Source of the DNA: Phoenix dactylifera
Taxonomy: Eukaryota > Streptophyta > Magnoliopsida > Arecales > Arecaceae
Reading direction: 5' to 3'
Length of the DNA: 64,000 nt
Assembly: GCF_009389715.1 (NCBI RefSeq)
Contig: NC_052407.1
Coordinates: 7,784,475 to 7,848,474, forward strand
In this document: piece by piece, positions 37,779 to 48,844 of the stretch
Position numbering within the stretch: the first letter of the stretch is position 1
How the letters are laid out: every line of letters begins with the position of its first letter
Translations under genes and position numbers: made by a program
The notes under the pieces: model-generated
Told to the model about the DNA's origin: nothing
Databases searched by the model: none
What the model saw: the letters and a program-made list of their open reading frames with translations, nothing else

Positions 37779-40319
37779 TCAGCATCCATCAGCTTTCGGC
37801 TCTACAGAATTTTCAACAATGTTTTCTGCTTCTAAAGAAGCTTCCTCTTCTCCCTCTGTGATGCCTGGAAGACTAAGAGACATATCAGCAAACCTCATCT
37901 GACTCCCTGAATAGGAATTGGCATCTGTACTTCGCATATAAGCTTCATGCAGCTGCAAGACATACTCCAAGTGCCACAAGACCTCACCCATTGTAGGGCG
38001 GTTCTTTCCCTCATCAGCAATGCATTTCTCTGCAATATCACCAAACTTTTTCAAGGATTCAGGTGAATAATTTCCTTCCAGACGGGGGTCTATGATGGTC
38101 TCAATTGACTGCTGGCGTTGCCAATGGACTGCCCATTCAGCAAGGTTAATCTGATCCCTCGGCAAGCTTGGATTTATAACTGGCCTAGCGCACACAACTT
38201 CAAAGAGAACCACACCAAAAGAATATACATCTGATTTCTGAGTTAGTTGTTGACGTCGGAAGTACTCAGGATCAAGATACCCAAAACTTCCCTTCACAGC
38301 GGTACTGACATGGGTGTGGTCCAATGCCGGGCCATCTTTCGACAGCCCGAAATCTGCCATTTTTGCAACAAAATTTTCGTCCAACAATATATTTGTAGTC
38401 TTAACATCCCGGTGGATTATACCCCTCTCTGCACCTGTGTGAAGGTAGTGAAGCCCGCGTGCAGCACCAATGCATGCATCGAGCCGCTGCTTCCACGTGA
38501 GAGGTGGGAGATCACTCCCAAAGAGATGGCTTCTCAGAGTCCCATTTGCCATGTATTCATAAACTAAAATCATCTCATTTTGTTCATCACAATACCCAAT
38601 CATGGAGACAAGGTGCCGGTGACGGAGCTTTGACAGCATTTCTATTTCAGTTTCAAATTCCTTTAGGCCCTGCTCAGATTGTGGATGTGCCCGTTTGACT
38701 GCGACCAGGTTCCCCTCTTCGAGCTCACCCTTGTAGACCTTACCAAAACCTCCACTTCCAATAATTAAGGCCTCATCAAAATTTTTGGTTGCTGCTCTAA
38801 TTTCTGCAATGGTGAACCTTCTGCCCATCCTATTAGCAGCCATTGATCCTTTAGAATTTGGAGATGATTTCAATGCTTGGGCCTTTGAGGTGCTTCCCAT
38901 GGTCCCATGAAGGAAGGGTGGGAGCCAACCGGAAGGATTGCTCTTTTCCTCTGGAGGTGTTTTCTTCTTACGAATGCAATGGCACATAAAAATAGCAGAC
39001 AGTATCATAATAGCAATGACTGAACCAACACCTGCAACAATTGCTGCCCATAGAACCTTACTCTTTTGCTTTGTAGCAGGCAAACCTCCCCTACCAGTGT
39101 CAATTCTCCCTGGAGCATGAGCAAGATTCCCATTGTGGCTGAGCTTGAAGATCTCCAGACCATTTAGAAGTGCATCAGTACCCGAAGCACTTGTAGATGA
39201 GTCTGGGCCCAGCTGAAGCCACAGAGTGTCGATCTGCTGTGAAACAGCATCAACATAGTCCTCATGATAGGCTTTGTTCTTCCCACCTGCCTTGACAAAC
39301 ACATCGTAGTTCTCAGCTGCTGTCTTATTATTTATATAAATCCTGAAAATTCTCATGTTTGGTTTATCATATATCACCTCACAAAAGTGCAACCGGACTA
39401 AGTAATCAAAGTTTGGATCCACATCAAACTTCCATGACATGTTGAATCTCTTCTCAAGAACGTCATTATCAATCATTGTCCTCCCTGTTTCATAGACTAA
39501 TAGAGGTGCAATCGAAGTATCATTAGCCGAGGCATAGGTTACAGTTGAAGTATTAGAAATAGTATTTGCAGTATTCAAAGAAAACATGAACCTCTCATCT
39601 GATTCCCATCTTCTCCAAACACTTTGATCTTCAATGGATTTTATCTTAGGCCCTCCCACATTCAACCTATACATGGTCTCAATCCCATGGTCCATCAAAG
39701 GCAGAGAACTCTTTAAACCACCCACTTTGTTCGCAGAATCAGTAAACAACTTATGGAGGACTGGAATCACTTCCATAGCATTCACAAAGGCAAATGACCC
39801 AGAGTCAGGAATAAACTCAATCTGCAGCTTGTTTGAACTGATACCAAGGAAGTATTCTTTCACCAGAGAGGTGTCAGTGGAGTTGCTCCTCATGTTCTTC
39901 CAGTAAATCTCCCCTGGGACATCGAACTTGGATACCAACTTCAGACTGTTTGCCATGACATCGAAGGCAGACTCATTAACATTAAAGTTTTCAAAGGAGA
40001 AAGCATAGAAGTGAAGCCTAATGCAATAAGTCCCAGACACCAAGCTGAAGTTGTAGCTTGACGATGCGTTGAAGATCCGGGCAGTTTTATACAAATTTCC
40101 ATACAGCTGATCTCCGCTGATCGCGGCAGTCGATGCAAGGACTCCAGGAGAGCTCAGGGTAAAATTATCAGCAGGAACTGAATCTCCAGTCCAATTTCTT
40201 CCATCAACACTAATGCTGGAATTAGATCCACAATCAACCAGAAAAGATTTCACTTGAGCTTGTCCAAGTCTCAGAAAAACCGAAACTAAAAGCAGTAAAA
40301 GAAGCCCAGAGAGCTTCAT
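37779..40319 (-). CDS. HERK2: HERK2-type CrRLK1L receptor-like protein kinase, intact
   Basis: A single open frame of 846 residues. Signal peptide about 1-22; malectin-like ectodomain about 25-395 with many N-glycosylation sites; membrane span about 422-448; Ser/Thr kinase about 515-790. Kinase landmarks are all present: glycine loop GSGGFGKV (521-528), Lys542 in VAVK, HRDVK (636-640), DFG (656-658) and DPE (683-685). GKNRPTMGEVLWHLEYVLQLHEA near the end and the YRLNVGGPK and HFCEVI phrases match Arabidopsis HERK2 (At1g30570) better than THESEUS1, HERK1 or FERONIA, as far as I recall those sequences. CrRLK1L kinases sit in the plasma membrane, sense cell-wall state or RALF peptides and control cell elongation; HERK2 acts partly redundantly with HERK1 and THE1. 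An intronless coding region is normal for the family. Confidence 0.94.
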   Translation of the reverse strand: MKLSGLLLLLLVSVFLRLGQAQVKSFLVDCGSNSSISVDGRNWTGDSVPADNFTLSSPGVLASTAAISGDQLYGNLYKTARIFNASSSYNFSLVSGTYCIRLHFYAFSFENFNVNESAFDVMANSLKLVSKFDVPGEIYWKNMRSNSTDTSLVKEYFLGISSNKLQIEFIPDSGSFAFVNAMEVIPVLHKLFTDSANKVGGLKSSLPLMDHGIETMYRLNVGGPKIKSIEDQSVWRRWESDERFMFSLNTANTISNTSTVTYASANDTSIAPLLVYETGRTMIDNDVLEKRFNMSWKFDVDPNFDYLVRLHFCEVIYDKPNMRIFRIYINNKTAAENYDVFVKAGGKNKAYHEDYVDAVSQQIDTLWLQLGPDSSTSASGTDALLNGLEIFKLSHNGNLAHAPGRIDTGRGGLPATKQKSKVLWAAIVAGVGSVIAIMILSAIFMCHCIRKKKTPPEEKSNPSGWLPPFLHGTMGSTSKAQALKSSPNSKGSMAANRMGRRFTIAEIRAATKNFDEALIIGSGGFGKVYKGELEEGNLVAVKRAHPQSEQGLKEFETEIEMLSKLRHRHLVSMIGYCDEQNEMILVYEYMANGTLRSHLFGSDLPPLTWKQRLDACIGAARGLHYLHTGAERGIIHRDVKTTNILLDENFVAKMADFGLSKDGPALDHTHVSTAVKGSFGYLDPEYFRRQQLTQKSDVYSFGVVLFEVVCARPVINPSLPRDQINLAEWAVHWQRQQSIETIIDPRLEGNYSPESLKKFGDIAEKCIADEGKNRPTMGEVLWHLEYVLQLHEAYMRSTDANSYSGSQMRFADMSLSLPGITEGEEEASLEAENIVENSVEPKADGC

Positions 40320-41155
40320 TCTTCAGATCAACTCAATTCGGAAGAACTTCTTATCTTCTTTTGCAAACCAAATGGAAGACCTTTAGAAGGTTGGATCACA
40401 ACAGGGAAGAAGCTAATCTCCTCAAAAACTGTTTCATGAACTATAAGAATTTAGAAGTCTCTAACTCTACAAATCTTTCAAATCTCCAGGCTTTCAGAAG
40501 GGAAATATTTACATTACCTTCTTGAATATTATCAGTTGCACTGCTCTCAAAAATAAACCCAAAGCAAATTCTAACACCCAAATAACCGATGGAAAAATAG
40601 AAAAATAAATCAACAAGGAAGATAAATCTGGGAATAGAATAGTTTCAGCTGACAACCATCAATATAATTCCTTTTTCAGCCAAAAAAAATCCACCTGGGC
40701 AAATCTGCAAACTCTAAAGAACAATTCTTACTGTATCTGAAGCTGAACTTGCAGATCTGAAATAAAAACAACCTCCAAAAAGGAAACCAACAACACTGAG
40801 TAAATGCATAAAGGAAAGATTTTTGTTTCAAAGAATCGATTTTTTTTCTTTTGCTTACCTGGTGGTGATGAACATCCGCCCAAAGAAAAGTAGCCCTCGC
40901 AGTTTTTGCCAATAGGTTCTCCACTCCCGTGTTTTAAACAGGAAAGGCAATAGTTTTGGGAAATGATTGTTATTTTTGGCTTGCTGCAATAACCCGCGAA
41001 GGAACCAGAACAATTTGATTAATAGCTTTGTCTTTACGCTTCTTTGAAGCCTCTCTCTCTCTCTCTCTCTCTCTCCCCCTGGTTTTTCAAATATTTTACG
41101 AAGGACGACAAGGTGGTTGGCATCAGCGACTGCAGATACGGAAAAATCCATCTTT
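40320..41155 (-). promoter_or_regulatory. HERK2 5' leader with leader intron and GA microsatellite
   Basis: On the minus strand a strong donor CACCAG|GTAAGC lies at 40859/40858, well upstream of the ATG at 40319, so a leader intron of up to about 500 bp is likely. The upstream exon contains a (GA)n run (41051-41086 as CT on the plus strand), a common feature of plant leaders. An ATG at 41151 opens a frame across this exon; it would be an upstream ORF if transcription starts farther out. The acceptor was not fixed. Confidence 0.5.
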
Positions 41156-41489
41156 TGGAGGGTGCAAGCACATGATGCTGTCTACGGCTAATTTTTAGTT
41201 GGACCCGATCCCACTTAAATATTAGCAGTAGCTGTTAACTTACAAAATACGCCTGCTCCCACTAAGTTCAGGTATACCCCTCCACATAATTTCAAATGGC
41301 TCAGAATCCAATCTAAATATGATATACTTCACTTGAGGCTGCGTCTGGTTCTGAATACTTGATGAGGTGGTGGCTAAAATTAAGTTATAATTATTACCAC
41401 TTAACCAGTTAATCATAGGTCTTGATAAAGTGCTAGTCTACAGTTTAGCTAAACATACATTTTTTTTGATGGGATGACAGAAATGTTAT

Positions 41490-41665
41490 TTGGTTGCTCA
41501 TACCGACCAAGGTGTACCGAGATACGTATCGATTCATACCAAAGTATACTGAGATGAAAATTAAAAAAATAGGTAAAAAAACTATTTTGGTACAAAAGTA
41601 TACCGTATTGTACCATACCGTACCAATTTTTTAAGGTACCGATACGGTACTTAATTCTAAGATTG
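41490..41665. repeat. Worn GTACCG-rich inverted-repeat element
   Basis: Contains ACCGACCAAGGTGTACCGAG at its left and ACCGTACCAATTTTTTAAGG with GGTACCGATACGGTAC at its right, plus several TATACCG words. It resembles the MITE at 23746-23949 but is AT-rich. Ends and target duplication were not resolved. Confidence 0.4.
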
Positions 41666-41759
41666 CAAACATTGATTATTAGGCTCATGATAAAAAAGAA
41701 AGGCTTTTTCGTATATATCAAGTCTTTGTGAAGAAGTTAGTAGATAAAAACTTCTAATC

Positions 41760-42760
41760 CAATACCTGCTGGAGACATCTTTAATAGATAAGGTCGGACT
41801 CCATCTTCTGATCTAAAAATAAAGGTATCTGATCATTATAATCTCTTTTTAATCAATTCTCAACTGAATCGTAAGGTCTACTAGGTTTGGCAGATCGGTG
41901 TTCATCCTAAGATTGCTCTATTTATGTGGAAAGTGGTTTGGCATCGATTACCATATCGAGACATTTTATATTAAAGAGGCCTTCGTATGCCAACTTAAAA
42001 TGATTTTTGAGGAGTTGATAGATCATGTTTTAATTCAGTGAAAATCGGTGGCCCAAGTTTGAAAACTAGTCCCATTTTAGGAGTTTTCTATTCTTCCGAC
42101 TACTTCTCTCTATCATTTTTTTCAGCATGTTAAAGTAACATCTGCTAGTAAAAATAAAAAAGTTGAAGCAATTTTAATGCGTTACATTGCCTATCAAATC
42201 TGGTTGTCTAGAAATGGTCACATTTTCTAGGGTATAAATCCGAGTGCAATGCTTATTTTGCTTAAAGCTGTTACTCTAGCTAAGGAATTTACTCAAATAT
42301 CGGCTTTGAAGGGACTTTTGATCGAAGGAAAAATCTGTGGCTCCTTTAGTGCAGTTTCTGCATTCCCTTGTATACATTGGTTCCCTTGGGAGCCACCATT
42401 TCCGAATTTATTAAGGCTAATTTTGATAGCAATGTACATAAGAGAGGTGCATTTGGTGGAGCAGGTTTTGTAGTAACGAATGCTAATAGGACATTTTCTA
42501 GCTGTAGGAGGTGTCGAGATTTTTGATACTACCATACTATTGATAGAGGAAGATTCATTTATAGTTGCTAAGTGGCGAATAAAGCATGCTTTGCTTCTAT
42601 TGATATTTTTTATATTTAGAAACAAGCTAATAATGCTGCAAACTGGCTAGCGAGTTGAATGGCTAATGATACTAGGGTTATACTGGGCTTCGTCGCATTG
42701 CGTATCTACTTGTTTGCTTTTTATGCCTTGTCCTCTTCTGGGTATGGCCTTGTCTTTGGA
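41760..42760 (+). mobile_element. LINE 3' remnant (zinc-binding RT-associated and RNase H-like parts)
   Basis: Around 41890-42000 the reading gives VWQIGVHPKIALFMWKVVWHRLP, the conserved zf-RVT phrase found after reverse transcriptase in plant LINEs. From 42370 to 42660 RNase H-like phrases follow (HWFPWEPPF, RGAFGGAGFVVTNANRTF, QANNAANWLAS). Several stops and frame changes interrupt the reading, and the reverse transcriptase itself is absent, as expected for an old 5'-truncated copy. Confidence 0.65.
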
Positions 42761-43450
42761 TGATGGTTTGGATGGCAAACTGGCTTGCGAATATTAAGTA
42801 CATAGAGACAGCTGTTCGACAGCCCAGGATTTGCCAACCCGAGTGGAAAGCATTTTGGTCACTCCACGGGAAAGATCTGGGCAAGGAAACGTGGCGCCAA
42901 GGCTGCGAAAACGGGGGACGCGGGATAGTATTTTCATGTGACGAAACTACCCTCATCGGTTCCCATCTTCGGATACTCGCGGGATCTCCACCGCCTCACC
43001 GACAAGGGGTTCATTCTTGGGCCATCTTGGCCGCAAACGCCGGCCAGCAACTCAGCATCCTTGTCCGAGGGCATTCGCGTTATTCCAATGGGATCTAGGG
43101 GCATTTTCACCGACAAAACAAGATAAAGGGTACATGACTCTGGTACGTCACAAAGACTCTCGTACTCCTCCCCTCTAAATTCTGCTTTCCACGTTGGCAT
43201 GAGAAGCAGGATGAGCCGTGCTTTCTATGACACTTTAATTTCCCGTCCAGGGCTAGAAGTCCTTTAGCTATCTGTCCCTATTCCTTATCCCTCCCTACTA
43301 TAAAATAACAAATATGGCTTTTTCTCTTTGGATGTTAGATATATATTTAGCCGATATATACTAAATAATTTTTAAATATTTATATAGATCAAAAAATTTA
43401 AATAATATTTTTTGATTATTTTTTTTTGGATCAGATCTTAAATTGATAAT
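42761..43450. other. Spacer between two LINE remnants
   Basis: GC-richer sequence with short open frames on both strands (for example 42760-43098 and 42934-43200) that match nothing I know. Confidence 0.35.
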
Positions 43451-44190
43451 TATACTCTCCATTATTTTTTTGGGGGTGAATCAGCTGCTCACACTGCCCT
43501 AACATGAGCACAATCTGCAGTTACATCAGCATCAAGCAAACAACATAATGCAAAAAGAACGGAAGACTGTTGAGTCAAAAAAAACTCGCCGAAGTGGTGC
43601 GCAGCGAAGGAGGCGATCTAGTCAGTAGTCTGGTTCGCCTCCTGAAAGACATGCCTGATCTGGAGAACCTGACACTCCTGTAGCCTCCGATGAATATCGC
43701 CCAGAAAGCAGGTGCTCCACCTCCTCCCACCCCTCATCCCTGAGGCGCGCCATCAGGGAAGCTGAGTCTCCTTCCAGAATGATACACCCAGCCTGCATAA
43801 CATATCTCGCATAAGACAGCCCCTCCAAGCTGTCCTAAGCTTCACCCCAAAAATCGAGGCCTCGGAAGAGGGACAACCCCCTGCTGCAAGCAGTCTGACG
43901 CCATGATCACAGATAACAAAAGCCACTCCCGCTCGATCGCCACTGCCGGCTAGACTTCTATCAAAATTCACCTTTAGATAGCCAGAGATGGAGGCTCCCA
44001 AGAAACAAAGACAAATCTGGGCGCTATGGTAGCAAATAGGGGGTCTCAGATGTCCCTAGCCATCACAGGTGAATCCAACTCAGCAGCCTCCATAATCTCT
44101 ACTGTCTGACGGAGAGCCTGTTTTACAACAGACCTCAAGAGAGCCCCCTTCCCCTCAAAAGCTCTGACAATTATGCTCTCCATTACTGTA
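43450..44190 (-). mobile_element. LINE remnant with RNase H-like domain
   Basis: Read leftward: ISGYLKVNFDRSLAGSGDRA, then GVAFVICDHGVRLLAAGGCP, GCIILEGDSASLMARLRDEG and finally IASFAAHHFGEFFL. This is the RVT_3/RNase H-like module at the 3' end of plant LINEs, broken by at least two frame changes. It faces the other LINE remnant and is a different family member, judging by wording and base composition. Confidence 0.6.
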
Positions 44191-45117
44191 AGAGATAGAG
44201 TGTATTCTTGTCTTGAATGCTATCCTCTCCCTTAATTTTGATATTGGTGGTGGATGCATTAAGACGACACCTCGTATTTTAGTTTATTTTGGGTTTCTCT
44301 TTCGGACGTGATCCTCTCCATAGGTTGCAGTTGGTGGTCGTGGACTTCAATGGATGATACGTTTATTCCTCTCCATGATATTTGTTGTTCCTATATTGGC
44401 TTCTTTGTAAATGGTTAGAAAATTGTTTTAATTGCAATTGGTTTTTCCTTAAGAGAATCGTGGACCCTTTCTGCCTTCAAACAGGTACCATTTTGCCTTC
44501 AAATGGTTAATGACTTTAAAGGATATAAATAGTCTAGCATTCATGGCCGTATGCTCGGATGGTTCTGAAACTCATGTTATTTCTATCTTACAATACACAA
44601 TCCTTGATCAGATTTACACTCAAATAGAGAAGATTTAGAAGTATCTATCTCCTGCAATGATAGATGCTAAATTCTATATTCCTAATAATAGTAGAATGCT
44701 TGAAAGGGAATGGTTAAAACGTAGGCGAGGAAATTTTTTCTAAGTTTCTTTTAGGGATGTAGGAAAGTAGAAAGGTGAAACCAAATGGGGAGGGATTCTC
44801 ACAGATGTTTTAGGGATGGAGAAAAAGGGAATGGTGAAACAGAGAGGGGGGTTCTTTTTAGCAACTTTTTAATAGGAGGAAATTGGAACGATGAAAAATA
44901 GAACGGATCATAATAGGTATTTTCTTAGTGCGAGTGGGCGGGTAGGGAAGCGCATAGTTTGAATTACAAAATTTAGAGGAATGGGATAGGGAACGGCAAT
45001 TAGAGATTCATTAGCTTTGTGGACCGGCAATGAAAGATCCAGTCAATGGCGGCATTTCATCACAGCGCCGTCCCCAAAGAGACCGACAATTAAATAGCAC
45101 AATAAAAATGCTATGCT
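44191..45117. other. Intergenic stretch, no gene recognised
   Basis: No domain-bearing open frame. A run of similar GGGAxGGxxAAA words at 44700-44900 looks like local degenerate duplication. Confidence 0.4.
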
Positions 45118-45552
45118 TGACTTGGATTGATCTCACCTAAAAAGCTTAGCTATAATGTATTATTTGGGTCCTTAATCTTGTATAAGTATCAAAACATACC
45201 CAATGCATAATCGATATGGAATGAAATACATATCCTTATGGTTTCTCAAATACTTTTCCTATTTAAGTCTTGACATCCTTGCCCGGTTGAGAGTCTAAAT
45301 CTATTCAAATCGAATCACAAGCACCATAATCAACTTGTGATAAGCTTAAATAAATCTATGCTACAGTGTCCCCTGGTCAGCTGGTCTAGGCCACAAACTA
45401 GGTTGTCTCTGATACTATTTGTGATAATATAGGACCTTCTTAAAAAAAGCTAGTTGGCAGGTGTTATTTACATTGACTATGTATAAATATCTAAAGTTTA
45501 TCCAATGCATAACCGATGTGGGACTAAATACACACTTGCATGGGTTCTTACA
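45118..45552 (-). mobile_element. TRIM relative, decayed, minus orientation
   Basis: On the minus strand an LTR runs from 45552 (TGTAAGAACCC) to 45420 (ATCACA). It contains TTTAGTCCCACATCGGTTAT, the same phrase as in the TRIM at 35174-35588. A tRNA-Met-type primer site (TAGTATCAGAGAC) follows, and a second, more worn LTR occupies about 45118-45250. The phrase TTTGAATAGATxTxxAC is shared between the two internal regions. No target duplication is left that I can defend. Older than the 35-kb copy. Confidence 0.72.
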
Positions 45553-48500
45553 AAATAGTAGTTTAAATCCACAAAGCTTGTTGATCCTCAACATATATAC
45601 AAAATCTGTCAAAGAAAAATCTAGTTCATCAGCATCATTCACATGCTTCATGCCAAAGGATTTGCAATTCTAGATAAGTATTTATCTAACAATTAACCAA
45701 AATTTCAAAATCCAAGCTAGCTTCTCTATTAAACTGCTGCATCACTCCCAATATCTCAATAAGGTAACAATCGAAGCTATTAATCAAATTCTGACAAGAA
45801 CTTACCTATTTTCTTCATCTAGCTTCAATGTTTCAATTATATTTGGTGAAGAATATAAAATGGTCAAAATTATTTTTAGCTCCATTAACCGTTTTCAAAT
45901 TTAGGCCTGCCCCGCAACCCAAATTCCTCCTTATTTCAGATTCTAGAGCTCTAAAGACCCGCTCCACCAAATTACAAAATATTTCACTTCCCACCCTCTC
46001 TTGAAAACGGCGGCTAAACGGCGGCCGCCGCCCACAGTTTGGATTGTTCTCTATAAAGATCCCGTTCTCTCCATGGTCCCTTTCTCGCTCTCTTCCCTTT
46101 CTCGTTCGTCTTCTTCGCAGGGTCTGCTCTTCAGGATCTTCATTTTCCAATGAAGCCGAGGTTCTTGAAACCTCCTCCTCAGCCTCCCATAACGAAGGCC
46201 CTGCGTTTGGTCGCCCACATCAGCCTCGGACGTGAAGAAACTTCTCTCAATCCCCACCGCGCAAACCCGATGAGGTATAAAAACCTCTCCTACCTTTGTT
46301 TCAGTGTCAAGAATTTTGGTTCTCTTTTCGTTTCTCACTACGAATTGTTCTTTTTCTTGGAAAAAAAAGCCAAATTCTTTTCCATTTATTTGTTTCAACA
46401 GAAATATGAAGTTCTTGAACAAGCAATCTTTTCTTCTATAATGGAAAAGTTTGTTCTTTTTCTCAATGCATGTTATGTTGATTTTTTTTCCCTTAAGGGT
46501 TCCCAAGAGCTTATACTTCCATCCGAGCCTTCCATTCCTTCTGATCATGGAATGTTTGCCCTACTACCAGCAGCATCCTCTGCACCAGCATGGATTTGTT
46601 CAAGTAGTTGTCCTTGATGCTGTTTGCTATGTTTCTTAAATTTTTTCACATGCCGGGATACAGCCCACAGGTAATTGCTTCCCTTGTTCAATGTTTGTTT
46701 GAGTCTATTCTTTATTGTTTTTTTTTTTTAAAAAAATGTAATTTTTGTGGGGGAACTCTCTCAAGTTCTTTTCCTTATTGTTTTCTCAAGAATAATGCGA
46801 TAATTACTTGAAAAATCCTTGTTGTTTGATGCAGTTAAATGTTTTTTTTTCTTTAAATATGAATTCATGAGAGGCTGATGTTTAGCTTCTTATCTCCAGA
46901 TTGAAGATCCAAAGGATTGATTATTGGAAAAGCTGATCCTGGACAGTACCCGAGCAAAAGTACCAATGATCCCATAATCTCGTACAGTTCTTGCGATATA
47001 TCACCAAAGCTTGCTCCTTTCGCCAGCCCGAGTGAGATCGACAACCCGGACTTGTAGAACGACTGTGGGTAAATCACTGCAAGAGCCTAATACTGGAGGT
47101 GCCAAGGCTGCTTCTTGCAAGGAATTGAGAGAGAGCAAATACAAGTTCAATTAGAAGCCTTGCCAAGGAGGTTGTACTAGGTGAGTGTTATTGTAATATT
47201 TGTGAAGTAGGTTTTAAAGACCTACTCGTATTAAAGGTTAAAAATAGGCAGTTTTGAAGTGTTTTGTCATTGAATGTATTTAGACATATGACAATGTTAC
47301 TGATGTTTCTTCTTTGACAATGTTATCTAGTGATGTGGTTAGAAATTGTACTAGGTGAGTGTTATTATAATCTATTATTTAGCTAGGTAATTTGAGTGAA
47401 ATTCAAATCTTCATGATGTCATGCCAATCACCTCAGTACTAGAATAACCTCATATATAAGGTAATAAATTGACAACCATGTGCTATAGCAAAAGCTGTGC
47501 TCAAGGCCGTAAATAACACATGATCTCGTTATATTCGACTTTGGTTGAACCTTTATTAGCGGTTAGAACCAAAATTCACCGTACCGATATTGGACTTATA
47601 TCGATATTGAATTTCGTATCGATGCGACACTAGCATAGTATCGATATAGTATAGTACGCAGTATGCATAGCGTATCGAGTGTTGGTATGCCATCGGTATG
47701 GGACGATATGTCTGGTACCATCCGGTATGGTATGGTACAGTATATCATAGTTAGAATTATGTGTAATGGCTATTATTTATCTTAGAAAGCAACTTTTGAA
47801 ATTTTATATTAAAATAATCACTAAAATAATGGTTGTTATAGCACTGGAAACCAACGAGTAATCACAGAAACTTAAAAGTTATCTTTTCCTTTATTTTTCA
47901 TAGATAAAAATAATATTATTCTTTGGATGATATAATACTTTTGCAGGGAATTCTGAAATAAAACCTTGAATTTTAAAAATGTTAGTTTATTCAAAAGAAG
48001 GTACAAATGAAAATAATGATCAAATTTATGTTAGAATATTTCGTTATAACAGGATTTAATGGAAAACAACTATTGATTTATTTATCCCAAAAATGTAACA
48101 GGGGTGGCTGGAACTATTGTAACAACCATTATATAATGGTTATAACACCATTATGCAAAATCATTGCTGTGCTATTGCATCTAAAAACATGTATGTATGA
48201 AATAGTAGTGATTTGCCCATGAGTCCCAAAGCCAACATTTGTATACTTTCAACATTTTGATACACTAATTTTAAGTGTCAAAACATTATCTGAATCACCA
48301 AAATCATCCACACATTCGTGCGTTCATGTATTTGCAATTTCATGTAAACTTTTGTTTGGTAGATTCAGAAGCTATCAACATAAATGTTTAGGGTTATTGT
48401 GATCCATGATCTTACAACTACCACACTAGTAGAATCTTTCAAATGGTACAAGTTCCAGATTCAACAACTATCTAAATGTTTAGGGTTATTGCAATAATCT

Positions 48501-48844
48501 AACAGCCACCACATCACTAGATTTTTTTCAAATGGTAACAGCCCGGGCTGCTAATTGCAGTTAACGGCATTTTTTCTTCTTCCACTATTTCTAGCTTCGA
48601 CATTCTCATTGTGTTTTATGAAGGATATAAAGGAATCCAAATTTTCAGCTTGATTAATTTATTAGAAAGGCCCACTCCAGATTAATTGTATCTCTAACTT
48701 ATACACATTGTTTAAAGTGATGATTTTATAATGCTACAACTGTTGCTCCAACTTATAATGAGAGGAGCCATTTTGTTATATGTGTGAACACTATAACTTA
48801 TAATTTTGTTATATGTATTAACAATAGGCAATTGTTAAGCCTCA
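45553..48844. other. Mostly intergenic; a GC-rich candidate gene start near 46.05 kb
   Basis: Around 46020-46275 base composition rises and CpG is frequent. A plus-strand frame from 46150 reads MKPRFLKPPPQPPITKALRL and on to a plausible donor at 46275 (GATGAG|GTATAA). Later patches (46650-46672, and 46905-47060 ending ASPSEIDNPDL) could be further exons, but I recognise no family and cannot chain them. The rest is AT-rich without genes. Confidence 0.25.
47580..47749. mobile_element. Probable hAT-type MITE, GTACCG family, diverged
   Basis: A 170-bp block of TATCGATA- and GGTATGG-type words. It is flanked by the near-identical octamers GTTAGAAC (47572-47579) and GTTAGAAT (47750-47757). The ends pair weakly (ATTCACCGTACC against ATATACTGTACC). 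Similar in plan to the 23746-23949 element, but older. Confidence 0.5.

Noticed and set aside
38247-39906. Plus-strand open frames within the receptor kinase
   Set aside because: Shadows of the intact HERK2 reading frame on the opposite strand.
46865-47077. Minus-strand open frame of 70 codons
   Set aside because: The opposite strand here reads more like coding sequence, and neither can be tied to a family; mentioned only within the candidate region.
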